Origin: JBHOQX01 sp042408595
GTDB taxonomy: Bacteria > Chloroflexota > Chloroflexia > Chloroflexales > Roseiflexaceae
NCBI GenBank assembly: GCA_042408595.1
Contig: JBHOQX010000026.1
Span: forward strand, 1-60,235
Length of the DNA: 60,235 bases
Direction: 5' to 3'
How positions within the stretch are numbered: position 1 is the first letter of the stretch; each line of letters starts with the position of its first letter. The notes under the pieces are model-generated. The model was given only the letters and a program-made list of their open reading frames with translations, was not told where the DNA came from and ran no database searches. Both the position numbers and the translations under genes were made by a program. Shown here in pieces: positions 1 through 9,825 of the stretch.

Positions 1-800
1 CGGACGCCCGTGCCCAGGCGCTGGCCGCGCACATCCCTGGCCTGCGTGTCGGGGCTGGCGGGCCGCCCCCGCCGCGCCGCCGCGGCCCGCCACCCGCGCC
101 GGAGGCGCCCCCCCCGCTCGAAGAGCGGCTGATCGCCGCCATCCAGGCGCTCCTGATGGCCGACACGCCCGCCGAGTTCGACCGGATCGCCGCGGAGCAC
201 CCGGAACTGGCAGGCGACACCGCCGGCCCGGCCTTCGCGCAGCTGATCGCGATCGCTCAGCGCGCGGGCGAGCGCGACGTCGCCGCCGCCTTACGCGCCG
301 CCCGCGCGCGGCTGGCCGCCCGTGAGGCGCCCGCCGGTGAACCCGCGCCGGCCGCGCTGCCCGACCGATCCTATCAGGCGGTCATGCTGGCCCACTCGCG
401 TGATGCTCTGCTGGCGGCCTGCCGCGACGACCCGGCGCTGTTGGAGCCGGCGGCGGCGGATGGGCTGTCGGCCCGCGCCGAAGCCGCGCTGGATGCCGGC
501 AATGAACAGCTGGCGTTCGCCATCGAAACGCGGGCCGAGGAGCTTGCTGCGCTCCGGGCCGAATTGCTGGCCGGGCCGGCGCTGCTCCGGGCCGCCCGCG
601 CGCTGGTCGAAGCGGAGGACGACGACGAGCTGGCGCGGGTGCTGGACGGGCACCCGGCCCTGCTCACCGACGCGGCACAGGAGGCGCTGCTTGGGCTGGC
701 CGCCGGTGCGCGCGCCCAGGGCGATGACGATCTGGCCGCGCTGGCGCTCGAACGGCGGGCCATGGTGCGGCGGGTGCGCGCCGGGCTGGAGCGGGGGTGA
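1..800 (+). CDS. Helical-repeat protein, C-terminal part (5' end outside window)
   Basis: The reading frame is open from base 3 with no stop, so the gene begins upstream and the ATG at 156 is probably internal. The first ~45 visible residues are a Pro/Arg/Ala-rich linker. After it come about three copies of a ~60-residue helical repeat. Each copy has an acidic 'ADTPAEFDRIAAEHPEL'-like start (again as 'AEDDDELARVLDGHPALL') and a 'A.AQGD..LA.AL..R' end. Such repeats are known from Chloroflexota and cyanobacterial proteins carrying TPR or CHAT domains, where they act as scaffold arms. No catalytic motif is visible in this fragment and its function is unknown. It ends in R-R-V-R-A-G-L-E-R-G just upstream of a clear promoter for the next gene. 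Confidence 0.75.
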   Translation, partial: DARAQALAAHIPGLRVGAGGPPPPRRRGPPPAPEAPPPLEERLIAAIQALLMADTPAEFDRIAAEHPELAGDTAGPAFAQLIAIAQRAGERDVAAALRAARARLAAREAPAGEPAPAALPDRSYQAVMLAHSRDALLAACRDDPALLEPAAADGLSARAEAALDAGNEQLAFAIETRAEELAALRAELLAGPALLRAARALVEAEDDDELARVLDGHPALLTDAAQEALLGLAAGARAQGDDDLAALALERRAMVRRVRAGLERG

Positions 801-826
801 CCCGCGCTGTACCTCGTCTGTATAAT
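798..826 (+). promoter_or_regulatory. Promoter of the alcohol dehydrogenase gene
   Basis: A perfect TATAAT (821-826) lies 17 bp after a weak TGACCC -35 that overlaps the stop of the upstream gene. The predicted start is near 833. A ribosome binding site AAAGGA precedes the ATG at 859. Confidence 0.6.
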
Positions 827-858
827 AGAAGCCTCAGGCCGCGAGAAAGGATAGGCCC

Positions 859-2019
859 ATGCCGGATTATTTTGAGTTCTGTATTCCGCCGCGTGTCATT
901 TATAAAGCCGGGATCGTCAGCGAACTCGGAAACGACATCGCCGCGCTCGGCGGCAGGCGCGCGCTGCTCGTCGGCGATGTCGGGGTCGAGCGGGCCGGGC
1001 TGCTCGCCCGCGTCCAGGACGGCATCGCGGGCGGCGTGGAGGTCGTCGGCTGCTTCACCGACGTGCCGGCCAACTCCTCGATCAGCGCGGTGGAGCGCGG
1101 CGTGGCCTGCGCCCGGGCGTGCGGCGCCGATATGCTGGTCGCCGTCGGCGGCGGCTCGCCGATCGACACCGCCAAGGCGATGGCCATCCTGCTGACCGAA
1201 GGCGGCGATCTGCGCGAGTATCAGGGCTACAACCTGCTGACCCGCCCGCTGCTGCCGCTGGTCGCCATCCCGACCACTGCCGGCACCGGCAGCGAAGTCA
1301 CCGCCTGGGCGGTCATCCGCGACGAAGAGAACCGCGTCAAAATCCCCTTCGCCAGCCCGTTTCTCGCGCCGCGCCTGGCTGTGCTCGATCCAGAGATGAC
1401 CCGCACGCTGCCGCCGCTGCTGACGGCTGCCACCGGGATGGATGCCTTGACGCATGCGATCGAATCCTATGTTGGCACGAATGCCAACACGATCACCGAT
1501 AGCCTGGCGATCCAGGCGATCGATATGATCTCGAACAACCTGCGCGCCGCCACCTACACCGGCGACGACACGGAAGCGCGCGGCAACATGCTGGTCGCTT
1601 CGACGATGGCGGGGATGGCCTTCTCCGGCGGCGGCGGCGCGCTCGGCATCGTGCATGCCATGGCCCATTCGATCGGCGGGCTCTTCCCGGTGCACCACGG
1701 CACGGCAAACGCGATCCTGTTGCCCGGCGGCATGGCCTACAACAGCCATGCCGCCCCGAATCGCTTCGCCCGGATCGCGCGGGCGATGGGCGTGAACGTG
1801 GGCGGGCGGGCCGAACACGATGTGATCGCCGATGGGATCGCTGCGGTGAGTGCGCTGGTGAGCGAGTGCGGCCTACCGACCCGCCTGCGCGATGTTGGCG
1901 TGGAGCGGAGCGCGCTGCCGCAGATCGCCGAACTGTCGCTCGGCGACCCAACGATCTTCACCAACCCCCGCCCGGCGACGGCGGAGGATATTCTCGCATT
2001 GCTCGAAGCGGCCTGGTAA
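859..2019 (+). CDS. Iron-containing alcohol dehydrogenase
   Basis: A 386-residue NAD(P)-dependent, metal-type dehydrogenase of the Fe-ADH family, cytosolic. It presumably interconverts an alcohol and an aldehyde or ketone; the substrate cannot be read from sequence. The nucleotide-binding motif GGGSPIDTAKA is at about residues 95-105. The metal ligands of the family are present: the Asp and His of GMDALTHAIESY (~192-203), and the two His of HAMAHSIGGLFPVHHG (~255-275). Length is normal for the family. The start is supported by an upstream AAAGGA and a TATAAT promoter. Its neighbours are unrelated, so it looks monocistronic. Confidence 0.93.
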   Translation: MPDYFEFCIPPRVIYKAGIVSELGNDIAALGGRRALLVGDVGVERAGLLARVQDGIAGGVEVVGCFTDVPANSSISAVERGVACARACGADMLVAVGGGSPIDTAKAMAILLTEGGDLREYQGYNLLTRPLLPLVAIPTTAGTGSEVTAWAVIRDEENRVKIPFASPFLAPRLAVLDPEMTRTLPPLLTAATGMDALTHAIESYVGTNANTITDSLAIQAIDMISNNLRAATYTGDDTEARGNMLVASTMAGMAFSGGGGALGIVHAMAHSIGGLFPVHHGTANAILLPGGMAYNSHAAPNRFARIARAMGVNVGGRAEHDVIADGIAAVSALVSECGLPTRLRDVGVERSALPQIAELSLGDPTIFTNPRPATAEDILALLEAAW

Positions 2020-2094
2020 ACCGGCGCGCCATGCCGTATCCCGGCGGCCTGCCACGGCGTTCATGTCTGTGTCAACCCTCGCGGAGGCGATCGC

Positions 2095-3561
2095 ATGGAC
2101 GACCGGACGACGCGTGCCGGCGCCGGGCGCGCCGCGCGCATGGCGGAGGCCCTCTGCGTTCATAGCGCGCTTGCGCTGCTGCTGGCGGCCCTGTATCTGC
2201 TCGCACTCGCGCTGGCGAGCGCCGCTGGCCTGTCGCGGAACGCAGCCCACATCGTCGCGGCGGCCGTCGTAGCGGTCGGGCTCGTGCCGCTGCGGACCTG
2301 GCTGTGGGCGCGGGCGGACCGCCTGCTCCGGCGGGGTTGGGAGAACGAGCGCGACCTGTTGCGCGATATCGGTGGGGCGTTGAGCCGGGCGCACGACCCG
2401 GAGGCGCTGCGGGCGCTCCTGGCCGACGACCTGCCGGCCCGGCTCGGCGTAACCGGCGCGGCGCTCTGGATGCTGGAGCCACCGGACGACCGCGCGTTCG
2501 TCGCGTTGGGTGCGCCGCGGGATGCGCCGGGCGCCGTGCTGCTCGAACATGGCGATAGTGTGCGGCGCGTCGCCGCGGCAGATGGACCGCTGGATGTTCC
2601 GCCTGGCGCCGACTGGAGCCGGCCGCTTGTGGCGCGTGGCGCAGCGCTGGCTGTGCCGCTGCGCGCTGGGGAGCAACTCGTCGGCATCTACGGGCTTGGC
2701 CTGGCACACGGCAGCCGGGCGGTCCCGGCCCACATCCGCGAGATCGTGGCGATCCTCGCGCCGGCGATCGGTGGCGCGATCGAGAACGCCCGCGCCTACG
2801 CCAAAATTGCCCGCCTCGATGCCCAGCTTCGCGCGCTCGACCAGCTCAAGAGCAGCTTCATCGAAAGCATGGGCCACGAACTGCGCACGCCGCTCACCAC
2901 CCTTCATCTGTCGCTCGAATTGCTGGCAGCGCAGCCGGGCGCGTCGCCGGCGCTGGTGCGTATCATGCGGGCCAGCCTGGTGCAACTGCATGCGCTGGTC
3001 AACCGCGCGCTGGCGTTCGGTTCGGGCGACGAGGAGGAGACCAGCCAGTCGCTCGCCAGCGAGTTGATCGAGCTGGAGCCGCTGGTGGCGGCGGTAGCGC
3101 AGGAGTACCTGGACATCGCCGAGGCGCGGCGGTTGCGGCTGTTTCTGCGGATCGAGCCCAGGCTGGCGGTGTGGGGCGCGCCGCAGCGGCTGCGGCGCGC
3201 CCTCCGCGAGGTGCTCGACAACGCCGTGCGCTTCACCGCCGACGGCGCGGTGACCATCGCCGCAACGTATCACGACGGGCTCGCCGTTCTCAGCGTGGCC
3301 GACGAAGGGCCCGGTGTGCCAGAGGACGAACGCGAGCAGGTCTTCGCCGCGTTCTACCGCGGGCGTGGTGTGCGCGCCTTGGCGGATACGCCGGGCGCCG
3401 GGCTGGGCCTGACCATCGCTGCGCGCGATATCGCCGCGCAGCATGGCCGCATCTGGCTCGAACGGAGCGGCCCTGCCGGCACAGAGATACGCATCGCGCT
3501 CCCGGCGGTGGCCCTGGAGGACGAAAGGGTTGAGATCGAGCGAGTCGTCGGGGCGTCTTGA
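2095..3561 (+). CDS. Membrane-anchored sensor histidine kinase with GAF-like domain
   Basis: This 488-residue kinase has two hydrophobic segments near the N-terminus (about residues 20-45 and 50-68). A GAF-like sensor region follows (about 85-235), then a short linker helix, a HisKA dimerisation domain with the phospho-acceptor in MGHELRTPLT (~260), and a HATPase_c domain. The ATPase has an N box (EVLDNAVRFTADG), a G1 box (DEGPGVP) and a G2 box (GAGLGL). It should autophosphorylate on His and pass phosphate to a response regulator, but no receiver gene is adjacent, so it is an orphan. A strong GCGGAGG ribosome site lies 8 bp before the ATG. Confidence 0.92.
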   Translation: MDDRTTRAGAGRAARMAEALCVHSALALLLAALYLLALALASAAGLSRNAAHIVAAAVVAVGLVPLRTWLWARADRLLRRGWENERDLLRDIGGALSRAHDPEALRALLADDLPARLGVTGAALWMLEPPDDRAFVALGAPRDAPGAVLLEHGDSVRRVAAADGPLDVPPGADWSRPLVARGAALAVPLRAGEQLVGIYGLGLAHGSRAVPAHIREIVAILAPAIGGAIENARAYAKIARLDAQLRALDQLKSSFIESMGHELRTPLTTLHLSLELLAAQPGASPALVRIMRASLVQLHALVNRALAFGSGDEEETSQSLASELIELEPLVAAVAQEYLDIAEARRLRLFLRIEPRLAVWGAPQRLRRALREVLDNAVRFTADGAVTIAATYHDGLAVLSVADEGPGVPEDEREQVFAAFYRGRGVRALADTPGAGLGLTIAARDIAAQHGRIWLERSGPAGTEIRIALPAVALEDERVEIERVVGAS

Positions 3562-3651
3562 GGTGCCAGGCGAGCAGTGGGGCTGGCCGGCAGGTCGGGC
3601 GGCACCGGCTCGGATGAAGCCGCTTCGCCCGCGTCTGGCGGGCAAAAAGGT

Positions 3652-3673
3652 GGCGGCCCTGGGCAGGGCCGCC
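3652..3673. terminator. Hairpin between convergent genes
   Basis: A perfect 9-bp stem (GGCGGCCCT / AGGGCCGCC) with a GGGC loop lies between the ends of the convergent kinase gene and the small minus-strand gene. It has no good U tract, so intrinsic termination is only likely, not clear. Confidence 0.4.
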
Positions 3674-3699
3674 AGGAGCTGAACCAGGGTAGAGGGCGA

Positions 3700-3924
3700 T
3701 TACGCGTGTGGCGTACAGACATCCTGCACTTTTGCTGGCAGGCGGTGCCGGATATGTTGCGCCAGCAGCTCTGGATCGTAGCACTCGCCGACCTGCAAAC
3801 AACTCAATGCCCAGAGCCGGTCGAGATGGAGCCGGGTGAAGCGACGCCCGTCGCCGAGGTCGCGATCTGCCAGCACCTGTGGTAGCAGACGCTCGATCAC
3901 ACCGTCCAGCTCACTTGTGGACAT
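3700..3924 (-). CDS. Small protein of unknown function, 74 aa
   Basis: The chosen start is the ATG at 3924, because GGAGGG lies about 8 bp upstream and an extended -10 promoter lies about 70 bp upstream. The longer frame reaching 4026 would run across that promoter. The protein begins MSTSELDGVIERLLPQVL and has a few predicted amphipathic helices, one Cys pair (SCLQVGECY), and no membrane segment or signal peptide. I do not recognise a family. The region 'RRFTRLHLDRLWALSCLQ' is rich in Leu and Arg and may be helical. The gene sits alone, convergent with the kinase gene. Confidence 0.6.
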   Translation of the reverse strand: MSTSELDGVIERLLPQVLADRDLGDGRRFTRLHLDRLWALSCLQVGECYDPELLAQHIRHRLPAKVQDVCTPHA

Positions 3925-3990
3925 CTGCCTTCCCTCCAAATAAAGGCCGACGCACTGCGCCAGTTTGGTGTCATTGCCTGGAACGCTCTG

Positions 3991-3999
3991 ATTATAGCA
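3991..3999 (-). promoter_or_regulatory. Extended -10 promoter of the 74-aa gene
   Basis: The minus strand reads TGCTATAAT, an extended -10 with a perfect hexamer. No convincing -35 is present. It lies 66 bp before the chosen start. Confidence 0.5.
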
Positions 4000-4073
4000 C
4001 ACCTCGTGCCAACGTCGAGTCCCCATTTTGCCCGACCCGGCGGGCGCAACGCCCGTCAGAGCGCCGGCCTGCC

Positions 4074-5060
4074 CTACCGCGCCGCGGCGGCCGGCGCTTC
4101 CCGCTCGACGCGGCGGGTGGCGCGCGCCCCCGGCACCGGCACCGCGCCGAGAATGTCGCTCATCACCGAGGCGGAGGTGACATTGCGGATGCGCGCCGCC
4201 GGGCTGATGATCAGGCGGTGGCCGAGCACCGGCTCCGAGAGCGCCTTCACATCGTCCGGGATCACATAGTCGCGCCCTTCCATGGCGGCGCGGGCCTGCG
4301 CGGTGCGGTAGAGCGAGAGCGCGCCGCGGGTGCTCGCGCCGAGATACACGTCCTCGTGGTGGCGGGTGGCGGTCACCAGGGAGACGATATATTCCTCGAT
4401 GGAGGCATCGACATACATCTCCTTGATCTGCTCCTGCAGATCAAGGAGAGTCGCCGCGTCCACCACCTGCTCGAGCGTATCGAGCGGGTGCTGCTGCCGC
4501 TGGCGGCGCAGGATGTCGATCTCGTCGTGGCGCGCGGCGTAGCCCAGGTGCACGCGCAGCAGGAAGCGGTCGAGCTGTGCCTCGGGCAGCGGGAACGTCC
4601 CCTCATACTCGATCGGGTTCTGGGTCGCCAGGACGATAAACGGCTGCGGCAGCGGGTAGGTCGTGCCGTCCACGGTGATCTGGCGCTCCTCCATCGCCTC
4701 CAGGAGCGCGCTTTGAGTCTTGGGCGTCGCCCGGTTGATCTCGTCCGCCAGAACGATCTGGGCGATCACCGGGCCGGGGCGAAACTCGAACGTGCGGGTC
4801 TGTTGGTTGAAGATCGACACGCCGGTGACGTCCGATGGCAGCAGGTCGGGCGTGAACTGGATACGCTTGAACGAGCAGCCGATCGAGCGGGCGATCGCTT
4901 TGGCGAGCACCGTCTTACCGGTGCCGGGCACGTCTTCTAGCAGCACATGGCCGCGGCAGAGCAGCGCGACGAGCACAAGGTCCACGGCGTCGCGCTTACC
5001 GACAATCACGCGCTCGACATTCGTGACGACGCGTTCGGAGATCGTCTTTACGTCGGTCAT
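4074..5060 (-). CDS. MoxR-family AAA+ ATPase
   Basis: A 328-residue AAA+ ATPase of the MoxR family, chaperone-like ATPases that help assemble or activate partner complexes. Visible motifs are Walker A in EDVPGTGKTVLAKA (~45-58), Walker B with sensor in VLADEINRATPKTQSALLEA (~105-125), and a lid domain with GASTRGALSLYR near residue 265. The start MTDVKTISERV at 5060 was chosen over an open frame to 5414 because it matches the family N-terminus and follows a GAGGGAGAG. MoxR genes usually sit beside a DUF58 and a VWA-domain gene. Neither is here, so the partner must be encoded elsewhere. Confidence 0.93.
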   Translation of the reverse strand: MTDVKTISERVVTNVERVIVGKRDAVDLVLVALLCRGHVLLEDVPGTGKTVLAKAIARSIGCSFKRIQFTPDLLPSDVTGVSIFNQQTRTFEFRPGPVIAQIVLADEINRATPKTQSALLEAMEERQITVDGTTYPLPQPFIVLATQNPIEYEGTFPLPEAQLDRFLLRVHLGYAARHDEIDILRRQRQQHPLDTLEQVVDAATLLDLQEQIKEMYVDASIEEYIVSLVTATRHHEDVYLGASTRGALSLYRTAQARAAMEGRDYVIPDDVKALSEPVLGHRLIISPAARIRNVTSASVMSDILGAVPVPGARATRRVEREAPAAAAR

Positions 5061-5172
5061 TGCGGGTGGGTCTCTCCCTCTCCTGGATGGCCACGCCTGC
5101 CTCCCTGAATCCATGACGCTGGTGGGATGGCGGATGTCGCGCGAGCCGATCTGAATTGGCACATGCCGTGTC

Positions 5173-5181
5173 AGTATACCA
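5173..5181 (-). promoter_or_regulatory. Extended -10 promoter of the MoxR gene
   Basis: The minus strand reads TGGTATACT, an extended -10 with TATACT. No good -35 is seen. It lies 112 bp upstream of the MoxR start. Confidence 0.45.
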
Positions 5182-5275
5182 CGCAGGGCATCTGCGGTGG
5201 GTGAGACCTTTATGAACGCAGGGGCATGTTCATATCGCACGTGGGTGGGGTGGGGGCGCGCCGCCCCAGGGGCGG

Positions 5276-6229
5276 CTACGCAGCGGCGCGCGCCGGAGCC
5301 GCGCGGCGCGCGGTGTGGGCGTGGGCGTGCTCGACCATCACCCGGGCGACCTCTTCCGCCAGAGTGTCCGGCATGCCGTGCCCGCCGACCTCCGCCTGCG
5401 TCAGCATGAAGCATTTGTTGTTGAGGTAGTCGATCGGCAGAAAGACGGCGCGCCCGTCGCGCTCGGCCAGCGCGACCTCGCTGGAGAACCAGGTGTAGCC
5501 GGAGATGCGTGCGATGGTCTGCGAAATGCGCTCCAGCTCGTGCAGCCGGTACCAGGCGATCTCGCCTGGGGAGACGAGCCGGGTCTCGTGCGTCTCCGGG
5601 TGCCAGAAGCAGGCGTAGACGCGCCCGAAACAGTTGTAGACCCGGAACCAGGCCGGCCGGCCATCCAGCACCATCGGCGCGACGAACTCCTGCAGCAGAA
5701 AGGTATCCTCGGGGTCATAGGCGCGTGCAGCGTCCAGGCCGGCGCGGGTCGGCGGCAGATCGAGCACGACGCCGTTCGCCCCCGAGCCGGCGGCCGGCTT
5801 GCAGACGATCCGCGGCCCGAGGATGGCCCGCTCGTCCGGCGTCAGGTCGCGGCTCGGCATCCATGGTTGCCAGAGCAACGTGCGCGGCATCTCCAGACCG
5901 GCGCGGCACAGCTCTTCGTGCATCAGCGCTTTGTCACCGAACAGCGCGACGCGGTCCGGGTCGTCCACCACAAGGCCGCCGGCGTCCTTCACGGCGCGAC
6001 AGAACGCGGTATCGTTGCAGAACGAGCGGCCCATGTAGTCGATCAGGCAGTCGATCTGGAGCGTGCCGTCGAGGAGGGCGGCGCGCAGCACTTCGGCCTG
6101 GTCGTGGTTCTGGCAGTGGACAAAGGTCATGCCACGGCGGTGGCATTCGTGCTCGATGAGGCGGATGAAGCGGGGCGGCGGCCCGTCGGCGCGGCGGGCG
6201 AACACGACGTGAAAGTGATGGAGCGGCAT
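5276..6229 (-). CDS. ATP-grasp family enzyme
   Basis: This 317-residue protein has the layout of ATP-grasp carboxylate-amine/thiol ligases. An N-terminal domain is followed by an ATP-grasp core with GPRIVCKPAAGSGANGVVLD (~143-162), a FLLQEFV strand (~180), and a metal/phosphate region near the C-terminus (VFLPIDYLNNKC, ~267-278). The last ~15 residues are Ala/Arg-rich. The ligated substrate cannot be deduced. There is no obvious co-transcribed biosynthetic gene: MoxR lies downstream, 215 bp away, and the upstream nucleotidyltransferase is separated by 223 bp that contain a 12-bp GC palindrome (6428-6439). The start at 6229 is the only upstream Met of the conserved frame. Confidence 0.8.
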   Translation of the reverse strand: MPLHHFHVVFARRADGPPPRFIRLIEHECHRRGMTFVHCQNHDQAEVLRAALLDGTLQIDCLIDYMGRSFCNDTAFCRAVKDAGGLVVDDPDRVALFGDKALMHEELCRAGLEMPRTLLWQPWMPSRDLTPDERAILGPRIVCKPAAGSGANGVVLDLPPTRAGLDAARAYDPEDTFLLQEFVAPMVLDGRPAWFRVYNCFGRVYACFWHPETHETRLVSPGEIAWYRLHELERISQTIARISGYTWFSSEVALAERDGRAVFLPIDYLNNKCFMLTQAEVGGHGMPDTLAEEVARVMVEHAHAHTARRAAPARAAA

Positions 6230-6452
6230 CAGTTCCTGTGTCGGCTACAAACACCGAATACGACATAACCGTAGTTAGGATACCGCAAACGGCTGCATGG
6301 CGCAAGCGGGCAAGAAGCCGAGCGATCCAAGATCCCGAGACCGGACAGCTCTCGGCGGCGGAGGGGAGTCTATGGCCTTCAGAAGGACCCCTGCTCTGCT
6401 CGCGCGGGCGACGGACACATCTTGGCCGGCGGCGCCGCCAAACCTTTCTTGT

Positions 6453-7166
6453 TCAGATGGCTTCTGACCATCGATCCGCCCAGTCCCGCTGCGCCTGCGC
6501 GTAGGCCGCTGGCGTGCCGATATCTAGCAGGTAGCCGCGCAGTGGCCGCCCGTAGACCGGCGCGCCGTCGCGCAGCAGACCGGGGATGATGTCGTGGCCG
6601 AAGTCGCTGAAGCCTGGCGGGACGCGCCGCGCCACCTCCGGCTCGCAGACATACACGCCGGCGTTCGCGGTGTCGCCGCCGTCCCATGTTGCCGGCTTCT
6701 CGACAAAACGCAGCACCCGCCCGTGCTGGTCCACCTCGATCATCCCCTGCGACTGCGGCGTGTCCGTCCGCTTCAGTGCCAGCGTCATCAGAGCGCGGCG
6801 GTCGCGGTGGAAGCCGATCAGATCGTCCAGATCCAGGTCGAGCAACAGATCGCCGTAGATCACCAGGAATGGCTCGTCGAAGAAGCCGGGGAAGTTGTGG
6901 ATCGCGCCGGCCGTGCCGCGCAACTCCGACTCCTCGGCGTAGTGCAGCCGCATGTCGAAGCGCGCCCCATCGCCCAGGCCGGCGCGCACCACCTCTGGAA
7001 GGTGGTGCAGGTTCAGCGCCGCCTCGGTGACGCCGTGGCGCCGCAGCCAGCGCAGCGTCCACTCCAGCAACGGCCGCCCGGCGACCGGGAGCATCGGCTT
7101 GGGGCAGGTATCGGTGAGCGGGCGCAGGCGCGTGCCGGCCCCCGCGGCGAGAACGAGTGCTTTCAT
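6453..7166 (-). CDS. Sugar-phosphate nucleotidyltransferase
   Basis: A 237-residue NTP_transferase (GT-A fold) that joins a sugar-1-phosphate to a nucleotide. The signature LAAGAGTRLRPLTDTCPKPMLPV is at residues 6-28. The metal-binding acidic motif is in IYGDLLLDLDLDDL (~107-120), and a conserved EKP is near residue 155. It is short, like the GmhD/HddC or MurU-type single-domain enzymes rather than the long RmlA or ManC types. The exact sugar is not readable. It is divergent from homoserine dehydrogenase, and the 130-bp gap carries that gene's promoter and leader. Confidence 0.88.
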   Translation of the reverse strand: MKALVLAAGAGTRLRPLTDTCPKPMLPVAGRPLLEWTLRWLRRHGVTEAALNLHHLPEVVRAGLGDGARFDMRLHYAEESELRGTAGAIHNFPGFFDEPFLVIYGDLLLDLDLDDLIGFHRDRRALMTLALKRTDTPQSQGMIEVDQHGRVLRFVEKPATWDGGDTANAGVYVCEPEVARRVPPGFSDFGHDIIPGLLRDGAPVYGRPLRGYLLDIGTPAAYAQAQRDWADRWSEAI

Positions 7167-7179
7167 TGGCGGTGCTCCG

Positions 7180-7188
7180 TGCTACAAT
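7180..7188 (+). promoter_or_regulatory. Extended -10 promoter of homoserine dehydrogenase
   Basis: TGCTACAAT is an extended -10 with no strong -35. The predicted start is near 7195, giving a ~100-nt leader before the ATG at 7297. That leader contains a short ORF (7212-7238). Confidence 0.45.
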
Positions 7189-7211
7189 CGGCGAAGGACG
7201 GAGAACGAACG

Positions 7212-7238
7212 ATGAAAGTCAGCAATAACCTCTATTGA
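7212..7238 (+). CDS. Possible leader ORF, 8 codons plus stop
   Basis: ATG to TGA encodes MKVSNNLY, preceded by GGACGGAGAACG, in the leader of homoserine dehydrogenase. It lacks runs of Thr, Met or Ile codons, so a classical amino-acid attenuator is not supported. It may be chance in a repeat-rich stretch. Confidence 0.2.
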   Translation: MKVSNNLY

Positions 7239-7296
7239 TGCTATTCCAATAGCGCAGGGCCGGCATTCGTCCTTCATCGTCCATTGAGGAGGCGCT

Positions 7297-8340
7297 ATGT
7301 CACATCCTACCACCATTCGCCTGGTGATCGTCGGCTTCGGCACGGTCGGGCGCGGGCTGACGGAGATTCTACGCGACCACGGCGAGCGGCTGGAGCGTGC
7401 ATACGGCGTACGCTTCCGGATCACCGGCGTGGCGACCCGCCGCGGCGCGCGCTATGACCCGGCGGGCCTCGACCCAGCGCGGCTGCTCGCCGATGATCCG
7501 GCGCTCGCGGCGGCGCGGCGCGACTGGACACCGGCCGAGTTGATCGCCCAAGCCGAGGCCGACGCGCTGGTGGAAGTCAGCCCGACCGACCTGCTGACCG
7601 GCGAGCCGGCGACCGGCTACATCCGTGCCGCGTTTGATCGTGGGCTTCACGTCATCACCGCAAACAAGGGCCCGATCGCGCTGCATGGCCCGGAGCTGCG
7701 GGCGCTGGCGCGAGCGCGCGGCCTCTCCCTGGGCTACGAGGCGACGGTGATGGCCGGCACGCCCGCGCTGCGCCTGGGCTGGAGCGGCCTGGGCGGCTGC
7801 GAGCTGCGCGCGGCGCGCGGCATCGTGAACGGCACGACGAACTATATCCTGACGCAGATGGACGCGGGCCGCTCCTACGGCGAAGCGCTGGCCGAAGCCC
7901 AGCGGCTCGGGTACGCCGAGACCGACCCGACCGGCGACGTGGAGGGGCACGACGCGGCGGCGAAGGCGGTGATCGTGGCGAACATGCTGTTCGACGCACG
8001 GCTGCGCCTGGCGGATGTCGCTCGGCAGGGCATCACCGGGCTGACGGTCGAGGATGTGGCGACGGCGCGGGCCGCTGGCGAGCGCTGGAAACTGATCGCG
8101 CGGGTTGTGCGCGAAGGCGACCTGGTGACCGCCAGCGTGCGGCCCGAACGCCTCCCGCTGAGCCATCCGCTCGCCGGGGTGAGCGGCGCGACCAACGCGC
8201 TCACCTACTCCACCGACCTGCTCGGCGACGTGACGATCATCGGCCCCGGGGCGGGCGGCGTGGCGACCGGCTATGGGCTGCTGGCCGACCTGCTGGCCCT
8301 GTCGTGCAACGATGGGCAGCGGGCGGCGGGCGACGGGTGA
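7297..8340 (+). CDS. hom: Homoserine dehydrogenase
   Basis: A 347-residue enzyme reducing aspartate semialdehyde to homoserine, the branch point to Thr and Met. The N-terminal Rossmann motif is VIVGFGTVGRGLTEIL (residues 9-24). The active-site region has ANKGPIALHG, EATVMAGTPALR, GIVNGTTNYILTQM, and the catalytic Asp/Lys segment in DPTGDVEGHDAAAKAVI. There is no C-terminal ACT domain, so feedback control by threonine through that domain is absent. GAGGAGG lies 7-8 bp before the ATG. Its end converges on prfA across 138 bp of repeat-rich DNA with GACGACAG / CTGTCGTC inverted words (8361-8368, 8454-8461). Confidence 0.95.
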   Translation: MSHPTTIRLVIVGFGTVGRGLTEILRDHGERLERAYGVRFRITGVATRRGARYDPAGLDPARLLADDPALAAARRDWTPAELIAQAEADALVEVSPTDLLTGEPATGYIRAAFDRGLHVITANKGPIALHGPELRALARARGLSLGYEATVMAGTPALRLGWSGLGGCELRAARGIVNGTTNYILTQMDAGRSYGEALAEAQRLGYAETDPTGDVEGHDAAAKAVIVANMLFDARLRLADVARQGITGLTVEDVATARAAGERWKLIARVVREGDLVTASVRPERLPLSHPLAGVSGATNALTYSTDLLGDVTIIGPGAGGVATGYGLLADLLALSCNDGQRAAGDG

Positions 8341-8478
8341 GGCTGACTGCGCGCCGGAGCGACGACAGACGGCAGACGGAGGCGCCGGCGGACGGTAGAG
8401 GCTGCCGGATGCACAGGGGGTGCGCGTGGCGCCTTTGCCCCAGGCAGAGCCGGCTGTCGTCCCTGGCCCTTCGTCCGT

Positions 8479-9561
<1,083 letters not shown>

Positions 9562-9825
9562 TGTGGTTCTCGAAGGAACAGTATGGTGCAAGAGCCACCC
9601 AAGCCTGCCCCCCTGGCTATTGCGCCCGCGTCGACAGATGGGATCATCTGAGGCACCGGCGGGCGGTCGAGATGTCTTTCCGGAATCGTGCGAACGTGGC
9701 AGGAAGGCCTATAGCCCCGCCAACCGCTCCTGCGCAGGCGCACTGATGGCCCGGCCTGCAACACAAGACGCGCAGCGGAGCGGCGGATCGGCCGTCCTCT
9801 GCGCGTCGGAAGGTGCCTGGTGCGG

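Noticed and set aside
5061..5414. A 118-residue N-terminal extension of MoxR
   Set aside because: It lies across the MoxR promoter and repeats and has no family similarity.
6230..6452. A small RNA gene in the gap before the ATP-grasp gene
   Set aside because: No tRNA-like, SRP, RNase P or 6S pattern could be recognised; only a 12-bp GC palindrome is present.
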